Assembly: GCA_900290305.1 (NCBI GenBank)
Contig: OMOG01000165.1
Span: 17,744-70,898, forward strand
DNA length: 53,155 bases
Origin: Candidatus Sulfopaludibacter sp. SbA4
GTDB lineage: Bacteria; Acidobacteriota; Terriglobia; Bryobacterales; Bryobacteraceae
Direction: 5' to 3'
Every line of letters begins with the position of its first letter. Positions within the stretch are counted from its first letter, which is position 1. Made by a program: the position numbers and the translations under genes. Under the pieces are notes generated by a model that did no database searches, was not told where the DNA came from, and was given only the letters and a program-made list of their open reading frames with translations. This document shows positions 1-8,373 of this stretch, one piece after another.

Positions 1-93
1 CGAACCCCCGCGAGCTGCTGTGCACAACCTCAGCGTCTCACAGTTTCGGCGGCCGTGCTGCTGAAGGCTCCTCTTAGCGATACGATAGATGCC

Positions 94-1608
94 ATGAAGT
101 TCGTCTGCTGTCTTGTGCTCGTAGCCGCCATCCTCGGTCCGCCGGCGGCCATGGCCTCCTGCGAAAGCCTGTCCGCGCTGGCACTGCCCGATTCGAAGAT
201 CACCCTGGCCCAAGCCGTGGCCGCCGGCGAATTTACTCTGCCTGGCGCGGCGCCCGCCGCTGCGCGGCAGTACAAGGATCTGCCCGCCTTCTGCCGCGTG
301 GCCGCCACACTGAAACCCACCAGCGACTCGGATATCAAAATCGAAGTCTGGCTGCCGGCCTCCGGGTGGAATGGGAAATTTCAGGCCGTCGGCAACGGCG
401 GCTGGGCCGGGTCCATCAGCTACCCCGCCATGGGCCAGGCGCTGCGCCGCGGCTACGCCACCGCTTCCACCGATACCGGCCACACCGGCGGCAGCGCGAG
501 CTTCGCCCTGGGCCATCGCGAAAAGCTGATCGACTTCGGCTATCGCGCGGTCCACGAGACGACCCTGAAATCCAAGCTGGTTGTCGCCGCCTTTTATGGC
601 GACCCCGCCAAACTCTCGTACTGGAACGGCTGCTCCACCGGCGGCCGCCAGGCACTCAAAGAGGCGCAGCAGTATCCCGCCGATTTCGACGGCATCATCG
701 CCGGTGCGCCCGCCAATTTCCGCACCCACCTGCAGGTCGGCCAGATCTGGACCGCCAGCGCCACTCTGAAAGATCCCGCCAGCTACATCCCGCCCGCCAA
801 GTATCCGCTTATCCACAAGGCCGTGCTGGAGGCCTGCGACTCACTCGACGGCGTCAAAGACGGGGTCATCGAGAATCCCCTGCGCTGCCACTTCGATCCC
901 AAGACCATCGAGTGCAAGGGCGAAGATACTTCGGCATGCCTTACGCCGCCGCAGGTCGAAGCGGCCCGCAAGATCTACGCCGGCGCCACCAATCCGCGGA
1001 CCGGACTGCGCATCTGGCCCGGCGTGATGCCCGGCAGCGAGCTGGGGTGGGCGCAGACCGCCGGCGGTCCGGAACCCATCGGATTGGCCATGGAGTATTT
1101 CAAGTACGTGGTCTTCGAGGACCCCAACTGGGATTGGAAGACGTTCAACTTCGATACCGATACCGCGCGCACCGACAAGCTCGAATACGGCATGAACGCC
1201 ACCGATCCGAACCTGAAGGAATTCGTGGGCCACGGCGGAAAGCTGCTGCTCTATCACGGCTGGAGCGACCCGTTGATCTCGCCCCAGAACAGCATCAACT
1301 ATTACAGGAGCGTGGAAGACACCATGGGCGGGCCGGCCAGAACCGCGGGCTTCGCGCGCCTGTTCCTGGTGCCGGGGATGGGCCACTGCGGGGGCGGAGA
1401 AGGGCCGAACAGTTTCGACATGGTGGGCGCCATCGAGCAGTGGGTGGAGAAGTCCAAGGCGCCCGAGCAGATCGTGGCGTCGCACCTCACTGGCGGCGCC
1501 GTGGACCGGACGCGGCCGCTGTGTCCTTACCCGCTGGCCGCGGTCTGGAAGGGCTCGGCCAGCACTGACTCGGCCTCCAGCTTTGTATGCGCCGCCGACA
1601 CTCACTAA
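94..1608 (+). CDS. Secreted tannase/feruloyl esterase-family hydrolase
   Basis: A 504-residue alpha/beta hydrolase of the tannase/feruloyl esterase family, which cleaves ester bonds of plant phenolics such as gallate or ferulate esters. The ATG at 94 is chosen over an in-frame start at 55 because it directly begins a signal peptide (MKFVCCLVLVAAILG, cleavage likely near AMA-SC), so the enzyme is probably periplasmic or secreted. The family signature is visible: the nucleophile in GCSTGG (Ser about 181), the acid in HGWSDPLI (Asp about 392) and the base in GMGHCGGG (His about 431). The Cys beside the Ser and the Cys beside the His match the family's disulfide that ties the catalytic residues together. 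Length is typical. Substrate cannot be read from sequence; tannase, feruloyl esterase or a related aryl esterase are all possible. Confidence 0.9.
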   Translation: MKFVCCLVLVAAILGPPAAMASCESLSALALPDSKITLAQAVAAGEFTLPGAAPAAARQYKDLPAFCRVAATLKPTSDSDIKIEVWLPASGWNGKFQAVGNGGWAGSISYPAMGQALRRGYATASTDTGHTGGSASFALGHREKLIDFGYRAVHETTLKSKLVVAAFYGDPAKLSYWNGCSTGGRQALKEAQQYPADFDGIIAGAPANFRTHLQVGQIWTASATLKDPASYIPPAKYPLIHKAVLEACDSLDGVKDGVIENPLRCHFDPKTIECKGEDTSACLTPPQVEAARKIYAGATNPRTGLRIWPGVMPGSELGWAQTAGGPEPIGLAMEYFKYVVFEDPNWDWKTFNFDTDTARTDKLEYGMNATDPNLKEFVGHGGKLLLYHGWSDPLISPQNSINYYRSVEDTMGGPARTAGFARLFLVPGMGHCGGGEGPNSFDMVGAIEQWVEKSKAPEQIVASHLTGGAVDRTRPLCPYPLAAVWKGSASTDSASSFVCAADTH

Positions 1609-1626
1609 TGCTATGAGCTGCAAGAG

Positions 1627-2697
1627 ATGCTGCTAGTCCGCATTTCTCACGCCCGGCAGGCCGATGTCGCGCAGGCACTCGTGCCTGCCGTGTCGAGACT
1701 CGTCTCGACACTTGTTCGCGCTCGTGCTGCAGTACCGAAGGCAGGCGTCGGCATGAGTGCCGACGCGGCAGGCACGAGTGCCTGCGCCACGTCACTGCCC
1801 TTGCTCCTCGTCATGGCCCTAACCGCGGCCGCGCAGGACCAACCCGTCATCTCAGTGGATGTCGACCTGGTCAACGTGTTCTGTTCCGTCCGCGACGCGC
1901 GCGGGGAGTATGTCAGAGATCTCTCGAAAGACGATTTTGAAATACTGGACGACGGCCAGAGGCGCGAGATTACTCACTTCGCCCGCGAGGCCGATTCTCC
2001 ACTCACTGTGGCTCTGCTGCTGGATGTCAGTGGGAGCGTCATTCATATTCTGGAAACTGAAAAGCGGGCCGCCGCGCGATTCTTTAGAGAAGTGCTGCGC
2101 CCGGGCGACAGGGCCATGCTGGCCGGTTTTGCTCAATCTGTGGCCGTCTGGCAGGACGTGACGCCATCCAAGAGCATGCTCGAAATGGCGCTCAACCGCG
2201 CCGGACCGCTCGTCATGCGCTCCGCCGAAACCCTGGAGGTGAGGTGGAGGGGCGGAACGCTGCTATATGACGCGGTGAACCTGGTCGCGGTAGAGAAGCT
2301 GAAGCGGTTGCCGGGCCGGAAGGCGATTGTCATCATCACCGACGGCGAGGATTACGGCAGCCTGGTCACCCTGGCAAACGCCGGAAAAGCCGCGCAGGAA
2401 GCCGACGCCGTGGTCTACGGTATCCACTACGAAGAAAGGCCCGGACGTTACCGCGGCGGCGGACTCTCGGCCCTCGAGAAACTGGCGGAGCCCACCGGAG
2501 GCCGCACGTTTCACGTGGACCAGGCACTGCCGCTCGAGTCGGTCTTCGACGCCATCGGCGGCGAGATGCGCAACCAGTACAGCCTGGCCTTCACACCCGG
2601 CGGCCCGGAGAAGGCCGGCGAGTTTCACCAACTGGAAGTGAAGGTTTCGAGACCCGGCCTGAAGGTTCAGGCGCGATCGGGCTACTTCGGAAAGTGA
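1627..2697 (+). CDS. VWFA-related domain protein (acidobacterial type), secreted
   Basis: Encodes 356 residues of the 'VWFA-related Acidobacterial domain' type. The MIDAS metal site is seen as DVSGSV (first Asp about 133), and the fold continues through a VIIITDGEDYG strand to a C-terminal Ig-like strand region (SLAFTPGG...). Such proteins are thought to bind ligands outside the cytoplasm. A hydrophobic signal-like core (SLPLLLVMALTAAAQ) sits unusually far in, at about residues 57-71. The first 55 codons are almost entirely a palindromic repeat (1663-1790) that stays open in this frame. Translation may start at ATG 1627 or at ATG 1753, which lies inside the repeat and would give a normal-length signal peptide. 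The stop lies 1 bp before the kinase gene, suggesting one operon with 2699-4704. Confidence 0.85.
   Translation: MLLVRISHARQADVAQALVPAVSRLVSTLVRARAAVPKAGVGMSADAAGTSACATSLPLLLVMALTAAAQDQPVISVDVDLVNVFCSVRDARGEYVRDLSKDDFEILDDGQRREITHFAREADSPLTVALLLDVSGSVIHILETEKRAAARFFREVLRPGDRAMLAGFAQSVAVWQDVTPSKSMLEMALNRAGPLVMRSAETLEVRWRGGTLLYDAVNLVAVEKLKRLPGRKAIVIITDGEDYGSLVTLANAGKAAQEADAVVYGIHYEERPGRYRGGGLSALEKLAEPTGGRTFHVDQALPLESVFDAIGGEMRNQYSLAFTPGGPEKAGEFHQLEVKVSRPGLKVQARSGYFGK
1663..1790. repeat. Long nested palindromic repeat, copy A (in VWFA gene)
   Basis: A 128-bp element whose ends form an inverted repeat (GCGCAGGCACTCGTGCCTGC at the left, GCAGGCACGAGTGCCTGCGC at the right). It also contains two internal hairpins (GTGTCGAGACTCGTCTCGAC near 1690 and GTCGGCATGAGTGCCGAC near 1747). 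A closely related copy lies at 44722-44840 and a left-half copy at 41077-41122. It lies within the 5' end of a coding region and is stop-free in that frame. Confidence 0.9.
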
Positions 2698-2698
2698 C

Positions 2699-4057
2699 AT
2701 GCCCACAGCCCCGCCAGCCTACAAGATCGTCAACAGCCGCCTGGTCCTGACGGCGGGCTTTGGCGGCCTCCTGCTGCTGATGGCGTTCGCCGGATTCGAC
2801 GGAATCCAGGCGCTCCAGCAGATCCAGACCGCCAACGACAGCATCCGCGAAGAATTCCTGCTGCGCACCCGGGTGCTGGAGCGCATCCGCGCCGACGTCT
2901 ACGTCTCCGGCACCTACGTCCGCGACTATTTGCTGGAACGGGAGAGCGGCAAGGCGCAAGGCCACCAGTACAGCCTGCGCGAGACCCGCAGCGACATGGA
3001 CGCGGCCCTCCAACAGTACCGAGCTCTGCTGAACGCCGAAGAGTCCCGGCCGTTTCAGGTACTGACCCAGGAATTGGGCGCCTACTGGGGCGTGCTGGAA
3101 CCGGCTTTGCGATGGACCGCCGCACAGAGGCAGCGCGACGGCTATACCTTTCTCCGCGACGAAGTCTTCCCCCGCCGCACATCCATGCTGGGGATTGCCG
3201 ACCAGATCGGCGCCATCAACGAATCGCAATTAAAGGCCGGCCGGCTGAAGGTCGAAGAGACCTTCCGGCAATCGCGGCGGCGGCTCACCATCACCATCGG
3301 ACTGACTATCGCCCTGGGCCTGCTGCTGGCCGCCTTCAGCACGCGCCACATCCTGCGCCTGGAGAACGAGACAGCCGAGCGTTACCGGGAGATCTCCGGC
3401 GCACGGGCCGAATTGAAATTGCTCTCCGCGCGCCTGGTGGCGGCCCAGGAAAACGAGCGCCGCTCCATTTCGCGGGAGTTGCACGACGAAGTGGGCCAAG
3501 CCCTCACCGGCGTGCTGGTGGAGATGGCCAACCTTTCCACCCTCATTCGCGAGAAAGACACGGATCGCGTGGCCGCCAAGGCCGACGAAATCAAGAAACT
3601 CGTCGAGAACTCCATCAGCGTGGTCCGCAATATGGCGCTGTTGCTGCGGCCATCCATGCTCGACGACCTGGGCCTGGTGCCGGCATTGCAATGGCAGGCG
3701 CGCGAGGTCTCGAAGCGCAGCGGTATCTGGGTCAAGGTCTCGGCGGAACAGGTGTCCGAGGAGCTTCCCGAGGAGCACAAGACCTGCATCTACCGCATCG
3801 TGCAGGAAGCCCTGCACAATATCGTGCAGCACGCGGCGGCCCGCCACGTGAGCGTCACCGTGCGGCAGGAGCCGGGCCGCCTGCTGCTGGCCATACAGGA
3901 TGACGGCAAAGGATTCCAGCCGCAACAGGAGAGGGGCATGGGACTGGTGGGAATCGAGGAAAGAGTCAGTTATCTGGGGGGCAAATTCGAGGTAGACTCC
4001 GCGCCGGGGCGCGGCGCCACACTCAACGTCATGCTGCCCCTCGCGGAGGCCGCATGA
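2699..4057 (+). CDS. NarL-type sensor histidine kinase (HisKA_3)
   Basis: A 452-residue membrane sensor kinase. There are two membrane segments (about residues 12-30 and 195-215) around a helical periplasmic sensor region resembling 4-helix-bundle/CHASE3-like sensors. A short cytoplasmic coiled coil follows, then a HisKA_3 dimerisation box, ISRELHDEVGQALTG, with the phospho-acceptor His at about 262. The ATPase domain has an N-box (EALHNIVQHAAARH), a G1 box (DDGKGF) and a G2 box (GMGLVGI). It should autophosphorylate and pass phosphate to the regulator whose start overlaps its stop by 4 bp (ATGA). The ATG begins 1 bp after the VWFA stop. The signal is unknown; the secreted VWFA protein could be part of the sensing or the output. 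Confidence 0.92.
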   Translation: MPTAPPAYKIVNSRLVLTAGFGGLLLLMAFAGFDGIQALQQIQTANDSIREEFLLRTRVLERIRADVYVSGTYVRDYLLERESGKAQGHQYSLRETRSDMDAALQQYRALLNAEESRPFQVLTQELGAYWGVLEPALRWTAAQRQRDGYTFLRDEVFPRRTSMLGIADQIGAINESQLKAGRLKVEETFRQSRRRLTITIGLTIALGLLLAAFSTRHILRLENETAERYREISGARAELKLLSARLVAAQENERRSISRELHDEVGQALTGVLVEMANLSTLIREKDTDRVAAKADEIKKLVENSISVVRNMALLLRPSMLDDLGLVPALQWQAREVSKRSGIWVKVSAEQVSEELPEEHKTCIYRIVQEALHNIVQHAAARHVSVTVRQEPGRLLLAIQDDGKGFQPQQERGMGLVGIEERVSYLGGKFEVDSAPGRGATLNVMLPLAEAA

Positions 4058-4704
4058 AGACCATTCGGATTCTGCTGGGCGACGACCACACCGTAGTGCG
4101 CAAAGGTCTGCGCCTGTTGCTCGAAAGCCAGCCCGGCCTGACCGTGGTTGGGGACGCCGCCAATGGCCGCGAGACCGTGGCGCTGGCCGAGGAGCTGAAA
4201 CCCGACGTGGTGGTGCTGGATGTCGCCATGCCCATCCTGAACGGCATCGAAGCGGCCCGCCAGATATCGGCCAAGCTTCCGCAGACCGCCATCGTCTTTT
4301 TGAGCATGCATTCCGACGAAGGCTACGTGCTGAAGGCCCTGAAAGCCGGGGGCCGCGCGTATTTGCTGAAAGACTCCGCCGAGGCCGATCTCATCAACGC
4401 GGTGAAGGCGGTCAGCGACGGCAAGGCTTACTTCAGCCCGGCCATCAGTAAGATGCTGGTGGAGGACTACGTCCGCCAGATGCAGGAGCGCAAGGTGGAG
4501 GACAGCTACGATTTGTTGACCACCCGCGAGCGCGAAATCCTTCAGTTACTCGCCGAAGGTAAGAACAACAAGGAAGTCGCCGGCATTCTGAATCTGAGTC
4601 TCTACACCGTGGAGACGCACCGCAGTAATATCTTTCAGAAGCTGAACCTGCACAGCGGCGCCGAGCTGATTCTGTACGCCATCCGCAAGGGAGTGATCAG
4701 CTAA
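4054..4704 (+). CDS. NarL/FixJ-family response regulator
   Basis: A 216-residue two-domain regulator. The N-terminal receiver has the phospho-acceptor Asp at about 56 (VVVLDVAMPI), an acidic pocket (GDDHTVV) and the conserved Lys (YLLKDSA). The C-terminal LuxR/GerE helix-turn-helix runs from about 153 to 200 (LLTTREREILQLLAEGKNN ... VETHRSNIFQKL). It is the partner of the HisKA_3 kinase immediately upstream, with a 4-bp ATGA overlap that implies translational coupling. It probably binds DNA as a dimer when phosphorylated. Target genes are not evident. Confidence 0.95.
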   Translation: MKTIRILLGDDHTVVRKGLRLLLESQPGLTVVGDAANGRETVALAEELKPDVVVLDVAMPILNGIEAARQISAKLPQTAIVFLSMHSDEGYVLKALKAGGRAYLLKDSAEADLINAVKAVSDGKAYFSPAISKMLVEDYVRQMQERKVEDSYDLLTTREREILQLLAEGKNNKEVAGILNLSLYTVETHRSNIFQKLNLHSGAELILYAIRKGVIS

Positions 4705-4710
4705 GCGAAG

Positions 4711-4737
4711 GTGGGGCAGGCGCTTTCGCTTGCCAAC
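4711..4737. repeat. Short palindromic repeat (GGCAGGC hairpin family)
   Basis: GTGGGGCAGGCGCTTTCGCT followed by TGCCAAC forms a hairpin with a GCGC/TTTC loop, 6 bp after the response-regulator stop. It is the reverse complement of the copies at 26121, 39390 and 50461. No T-run follows, so it is not a typical intrinsic terminator. The rest of the gap to 5110 shows only a second repeat-like piece near 4752-4780 (GGAGCCGCGACCGTAAGGGA) and no convincing gene. Confidence 0.75.
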
Positions 4738-5110
4738 TCACTGGCTCCATGCCATCTCTGGTCGGAGCCGCGACCGTAAGGGAGCGGACTTGGCCAACTA
4801 TCTCATACTCACTTCGATCAACGCCGCCATTCCGGAGCTGACACCGGCCTTGAAACTCTCAATCGACGCCCTCGTCATCTGCGCGCGAGTCAGGGCTGCC
4901 CGTAAGTTGTTGATTTGCGCAGAAAAATGCGGGAAAGGAGGAGGATTTGGTGAAAATAAAGGAGTTACAAAATTTCCGCGCGTTTTTTCCGCGGGACGGT
5001 GGGGGGCCTTAGAACGCGTGCTTCCTACCGATTTAAGTCTCGCACGGAACGGCCGGGGAATCAAGTCAACACGACTTCGGCTGTATTGTCTTCCAAATAC
5101 AATCCATTAT

Positions 5111-5126
5111 ACGTGACCGCTCACGT
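5111..5126. promoter_or_regulatory. Operator-like palindrome upstream of 5171 gene
   Basis: ACGTGACCGCTCACGT is a perfect inverted repeat (ACGTGA-CCGC-TCACGT). A near copy, CGTAACCGCTCACGTA, lies 34 bp downstream (5145-5160), between the -35 and -10 boxes of the promoter at 5136-5164. Two spaced palindromes overlapping a promoter are what a dimeric repressor would use. The binding protein is unknown. Confidence 0.6.
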
Positions 5127-5135
5127 GTAAATCAA

Positions 5136-5164
5136 TTGACATTTCGTAACCGCTCACGTACAGT
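5136..5164 (+). promoter_or_regulatory. Sigma70-type promoter, apparently leaderless
   Basis: TTGACA (5136-5141), a 17-bp spacer and TACAGT (5159-5164). The start codon of the next gene is at 5171, only 6 bp after the -10, so transcription would begin at or next to the ATG. No Shine-Dalgarno is possible, so the mRNA would be leaderless. The spacer holds the second operator-like repeat. Confidence 0.65.
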
Positions 5165-5170
5165 GATCCC

Positions 5171-5566
5171 ATGGCCCACAAAAAGAATCCCGCCGCCGTC
5201 GCTTTGGGGCGAAAGGGCGGAAAGAAAGGCGGTCCCGCGAGAGCCGCGGCCTTGACGCCAGAACAGCGTAGCGCAAGTGCTCGAAAGGCGGTCCAGGCCC
5301 GTTGGGTAAAAGCGAAAGCGGGCAAGGACTACATCGTTCTTAAGAGTAAGAATAAGAAAATGGGCATCAAGACATTCAGCCAGTTCCGCAAAGAAGAAAT
5401 GAGTGAAGCCGCTCCCGATACTCCTGCCCTCGACACGTCAAAGAAGGCTCTCCATCTTTGTTTGAAGCGCGTCAAGAACGCCAAGGATGAAAATGAACTC
5501 CGTCGCCTGACCGAAGAGCTTCAAAAGATCGTGTTCCACAAACAGTACCAAAATGCCGAAAATTGA
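5171..5566 (+). CDS. Small basic hypothetical protein
   Basis: A 131-residue protein of unknown function. The N-terminal half is strongly basic and Ala/Gly/Lys-rich (GRKGGKKGGPARAAALTPEQ, then RSASARKAVQARW), a composition seen in small nucleic-acid-associated proteins. The C-terminal half (about 75-131) looks like a charged helical region (KRVKNAKDENELRRLTEELQ). The start is fixed by the promoter 6 bp upstream, which leaves no room for a leader. The gene overlaps the next by 14 bp, so the two are probably translated together. The region is more AT-rich than its neighbours. A regulator plus partner pair is possible, but no toxin-antitoxin family could be recognised. Confidence 0.7.
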   Translation: MAHKKNPAAVALGRKGGKKGGPARAAALTPEQRSASARKAVQARWVKAKAGKDYIVLKSKNKKMGIKTFSQFRKEEMSEAAPDTPALDTSKKALHLCLKRVKNAKDENELRRLTEELQKIVFHKQYQNAEN

Positions 5567-5789
5567 GCCGCCGCCCCACTTGATGGACCATCTTGTTCAA
5601 CGCTTTCGTGATGGTCGCATTTCGGTTGCGGATTTCAGCGTATTGCAGAATTGGCTCTCCTCTAATCCAGAGGTACCAAATGGAGAGTGGTACAAGCGCT
5701 TTCCAAAATTCATTTTGGCTGGTGAGGGTTCGATGCCCAAGACGTTTCTCACACCGGGCATGGCGCCTCACGGCAAAGAAGTGAAGTAG
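5553..5789 (+). CDS. Small hypothetical protein, coupled to upstream gene
   Basis: A 78-residue protein beginning inside the last 14 bp of the previous gene. Visible features are a helical N-terminal half (HLMDHLVQRFRDGRISVADF) and a conserved-looking C-terminal motif (FILAGEGSMPKTFLTPGM). I do not recognise the family. The overlap and shared promoter argue for a functional pair with the basic protein upstream. It carries no signal peptide or membrane segment, so it is probably cytoplasmic. Confidence 0.6.
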   Translation: MPKIEPPPHLMDHLVQRFRDGRISVADFSVLQNWLSSNPEVPNGEWYKRFPKFILAGEGSMPKTFLTPGMAPHGKEVK

Positions 5790-5934
5790 GTTTGGCGGCG
5801 GCAACACGAACTTTAGCTGAAACACCCGGTTTTTGGGTTCCTTGAAATATCGCGATAAATCCAAAGGCCGTTGTTCTCAAGGGCCCAACCATCGTTGTCC
5901 TTACAATAATTCGCATTTGTCCATACTTATGTTT

Positions 5935-6390
5935 TCAAGGCCAACGCTGACGATTTGACCGCGAAGTGTTATTCTCGAACCGCGCCGCAATGTAGACAAC
6001 TGCTCCTCCCCTTCCAAGAAGCAATCTGTTGGCTTGGTCCGTCGTATAAGTCCTGAGGATTTTCGCGAGATGTTTCAGGGTGCAACTGTGGATCGCCCGT
6101 CCGCCTGGCAATATTGTGGGCTGGGGTAGCACAGGCGGCGTATCGCTGTCCGCGCCGCCAACCCACCGAATAAGAAACCATAGGTCAATTACCCCAACAA
6201 CTGCCGCGACTCCCCACGCAAGCGGCGCGGTAAGAATAAGAAAACACCACGCCCCAAAGAGTGCGGAGGCTGCAATACCGAGGCACCTAGCCAAGGGCCG
6301 ATTCCGCCAATCTCCGAGACGCTGTGCGAGTCCAAGCATTCCGACGATCAACGCCAGAGCCCCGATTTCAAGTTGAGCGGGGGTCATCAT
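5935..6390 (-). CDS. Hypothetical membrane protein
   Basis: A 151-residue protein with three hydrophobic segments in the first 90 residues (IGALALIVGMLGLA, LGIAASALFGAWCFLILTA and WGVAAVVGVIDLWFLI) and a basic, soluble C-terminal tail. The start is placed at the double ATG at 6390, because an AGGGAG Shine-Dalgarno sits 4 bp upstream. A longer frame to 6474 lacks such a site. I do not recognise the family. It lies alone on the minus strand between unrelated genes. Confidence 0.55.
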   Translation of the reverse strand: MMTPAQLEIGALALIVGMLGLAQRLGDWRNRPLARCLGIAASALFGAWCFLILTAPLAWGVAAVVGVIDLWFLIRWVGGADSDTPPVLPQPTILPGGRAIHSCTLKHLAKILRTYTTDQANRLLLGRGGAVVYIAARFENNTSRSNRQRWP

Positions 6391-6495
6391 CGCTCCCTTC
6401 AGCGATCCCCTTGAGACGGATCGGCTGCCACTGAAGAAATATCCCAGATTGCAATGAACGCGCCTTTTGGACACCTACTCAAGACTTCCGAGCCC

Positions 6496-7908
6496 CTAAC
6501 GCTTGAGCGGATCCTCTACCCAAGGAGGCGTCGCTTGAATCAGCCGCCCCAACTCCGGCTCCACAACCTCCATCTTGCACTTCATTTCCCAGGCGATCTC
6601 CCGGTAACTGAAGTGCCCCTTCACCCCGCTGCGCAGACGCGAAATATATTCCGCCTCCGCAAAATCCATCTTGAACAGGAATCGCGACCGCGCCCCGAAC
6701 GGCAGCAGGTAGTGAGCTGCGGGCGCGGGCAGACGCCGCATGGTGTCCATGGCCGCGCGCATCGCCCGATCATAAATCTCGACGGCACCCGCATCCGCCA
6801 CCAGCGCGGGCGTGTCGTACCCCAGCCCGCCGGAGTAAGCCTGGCGAAACTTCTGGCAGCGGCGGTGCCGGTGCAAATCGCGATATGCCCCGACGTCGAT
6901 CACCATGTCGTAGGCATACAGGCCGCCGCGGAATCCCGCCAGGATCTCGTCGCGCCGCGTTCGCGATCCCAGCGCCACGTCGATCACCTCGGCGCGCTGC
7001 GCCGCGCTCCATCCACGGGCCAGCTCGTACAGCTCGCGGAACGGCCGGTCGGTCGCCGAATAGAGCAGCGTGGCAGCGATATCGGCCGGCACATTCGTGG
7101 GACGCACCAGGTCCACACGCTCCGCAGTGCCGCCCGCCGCCGCCGGCAGATTCTGCTCCGCCCAGCGCTTCAAATCCTGGCGCGACCGCGCCGCGTGCTC
7201 GTCCGGGTCGGCGTGCCGCGCCAGCGTGGGGGCCAGGGCTTCGGCCGCCGCGTTGAGGTCCCAGCGGCAGTCCGGCTCCGCCGCGCAGGCCTGCGCGATC
7301 TCCTCGCCGATCTCGCGCACCTCCGCGTATTCCGACGATTTCAGCCGCCGGATCTGCTTCTCGAGCGTGCGAATGCTGGTCACCTGCCCCACGTTGGTCG
7401 GCACGCCCCAAAACAGCAGGTAACGGCCCACGTCGAACGCGCGCGCCGCCAGATTGCGCCGGTAAGCCTCCGGCTTCATGTCGCCGGGACGCGGCAGACG
7501 CTCGGACAGGCACTGGAACGCCAACTCGTTCACCTTACCGTATGCCGCCAGCAACGCCTCGCCAGCCGAATGGTAGGCCGCGGCGTCGCCGCCCGTCAGT
7601 TCCGGCGGCGTGATGAAGCCCGACTTCGAAAAGTCCTGGTAGCGCGACGATTTCGCCTGCCCGTCCCACAGCGGCTCCTCTTCGATTTCCGTGGCCGCCA
7701 GCTCCGAAATGCCTTCGAAGCAGACCACGCTGTGCCCCAGGTCGGCAATCGAGGCGTGGCCGTACTGGAAGTAGAAGCTCTCCAGGAACTTCTGCGAGTC
7801 GTGCGTGCGCACCCATTCGATCGAGTCGCGGATGGAATCGGGCGAGCGGCTGTAACGGGCCAGCGCGTAGGCGCTCTTCTCCGGGGGCATGGGCGCCACC
7901 GCGATCAC
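6496..7908 (-). CDS. ThyX-like protein with two tandem domains
   Basis: About 470 residues, roughly twice the length of a standard ThyX (flavin-dependent thymidylate synthase, which makes dTMP from dUMP with FAD and folate). The N-terminal half has a ThyX-like start (PPEKSAYALARYSRS, FQYGHASIADLGH), but the usual RHR active-site segment is replaced by acidic residues before SSRYQDF. The C-terminal half keeps an Arg/His cluster (HRHRRCQKFRQ, about 346-356) and a second ThyX-like tail (HYLLPFGARSRFLFKMDFAE). The canonical RHRxxSxNE motif is not fully present in either half, so catalysis is uncertain. The start is ambiguous: GTG 7908 keeps the first beta strand (VIAVAP), with TTG 7923 and ATG 7890 as alternatives. 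It is divergent from dut, about 21 bp away, which supports a dUMP/dTMP role. Confidence 0.8.
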   Translation of the reverse strand: MIAVAPMPPEKSAYALARYSRSPDSIRDSIEWVRTHDSQKFLESFYFQYGHASIADLGHSVVCFEGISELAATEIEEEPLWDGQAKSSRYQDFSKSGFITPPELTGGDAAAYHSAGEALLAAYGKVNELAFQCLSERLPRPGDMKPEAYRRNLAARAFDVGRYLLFWGVPTNVGQVTSIRTLEKQIRRLKSSEYAEVREIGEEIAQACAAEPDCRWDLNAAAEALAPTLARHADPDEHAARSRQDLKRWAEQNLPAAAGGTAERVDLVRPTNVPADIAATLLYSATDRPFRELYELARGWSAAQRAEVIDVALGSRTRRDEILAGFRGGLYAYDMVIDVGAYRDLHRHRRCQKFRQAYSGGLGYDTPALVADAGAVEIYDRAMRAAMDTMRRLPAPAAHYLLPFGARSRFLFKMDFAEAEYISRLRSGVKGHFSYREIAWEMKCKMEVVEPELGRLIQATPPWVEDPLKR

Positions 7909-7929
7909 GCGTTTCGTAGGCAAGACGCT

Positions 7930-8373
7930 ATGATAACGAGGATGCAGATCCGAATCCAGCGCGTCCATCCCGCAGCCGTCCTGCCCTCCTATGCCCATGG
8001 ACCCGGCGAAGACGCCGGCATGGATCTGCGCGCGGTCGAGGACGCGACCCTGGAGCCGGGAGTGCCACGCCTGGTGCCCACCGGCCTCACCATCGAGCTG
8101 CCTCCCGGTTACGAAGCCCAGGTGCGGCCGCGCAGCGGGCTCGCGCTGCAGCACGCCATCACCTCGCCCAATGCGCCCGGCACCATCGACCCCGGGTACC
8201 GCGGAGAAATTCGCGTGATCCTGCTCAACCTCGGGCGCGAGCCCTACACGGTGCATGCCGGAGATCGGATCGCGCAGATGATCGTGTCGCGCTACGAAGC
8301 CGTCGAGTGGGTGGAAGGTGGTCTGGCCGATTCGCAGCGCGGAGCCGGCGGGTTTGGCTCATCGGGGCGGTAA
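7930..8373 (+). CDS. dut: Deoxyuridine 5'-triphosphate nucleotidohydrolase
   Basis: A 147-residue trimeric dUTPase that hydrolyses dUTP to dUMP and pyrophosphate. This keeps uracil out of DNA and supplies dUMP for thymidylate synthesis. All five motifs are visible: AGMDLRA (about 29-35), RPRSGLAL (67-74), GTIDPGYRGEI (84-94, with the catalytic Asp), GDRIAQMIV (111-119) and the flexible C-terminal RGAGGFGSSG (137-146), where Ser replaces the more usual Thr. Start at ATG 7930 or ATG 7942; the second has GAGG directly before it. It is divergent from a ThyX-like gene with almost no intergenic DNA, so each promoter must lie within or against the other gene's 5' end. Confidence 0.93.
   Translation: MITRMQIRIQRVHPAAVLPSYAHGPGEDAGMDLRAVEDATLEPGVPRLVPTGLTIELPPGYEAQVRPRSGLALQHAITSPNAPGTIDPGYRGEIRVILLNLGREPYTVHAGDRIAQMIVSRYEAVEWVEGGLADSQRGAGGFGSSGR

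Noticed and set aside
4738-5110. A small plus-strand gene at 4730-5116
   Set aside because: The frame starts in repeat sequence, shows no family or ribosome site, and ends within the operator region.
6454-7929. Long open frame on the plus strand before dut
   Set aside because: It is antisense to the ThyX-like gene, rich in Arg/His/Pro, and has no recognisable domain; only the dut part from 7930 is real.
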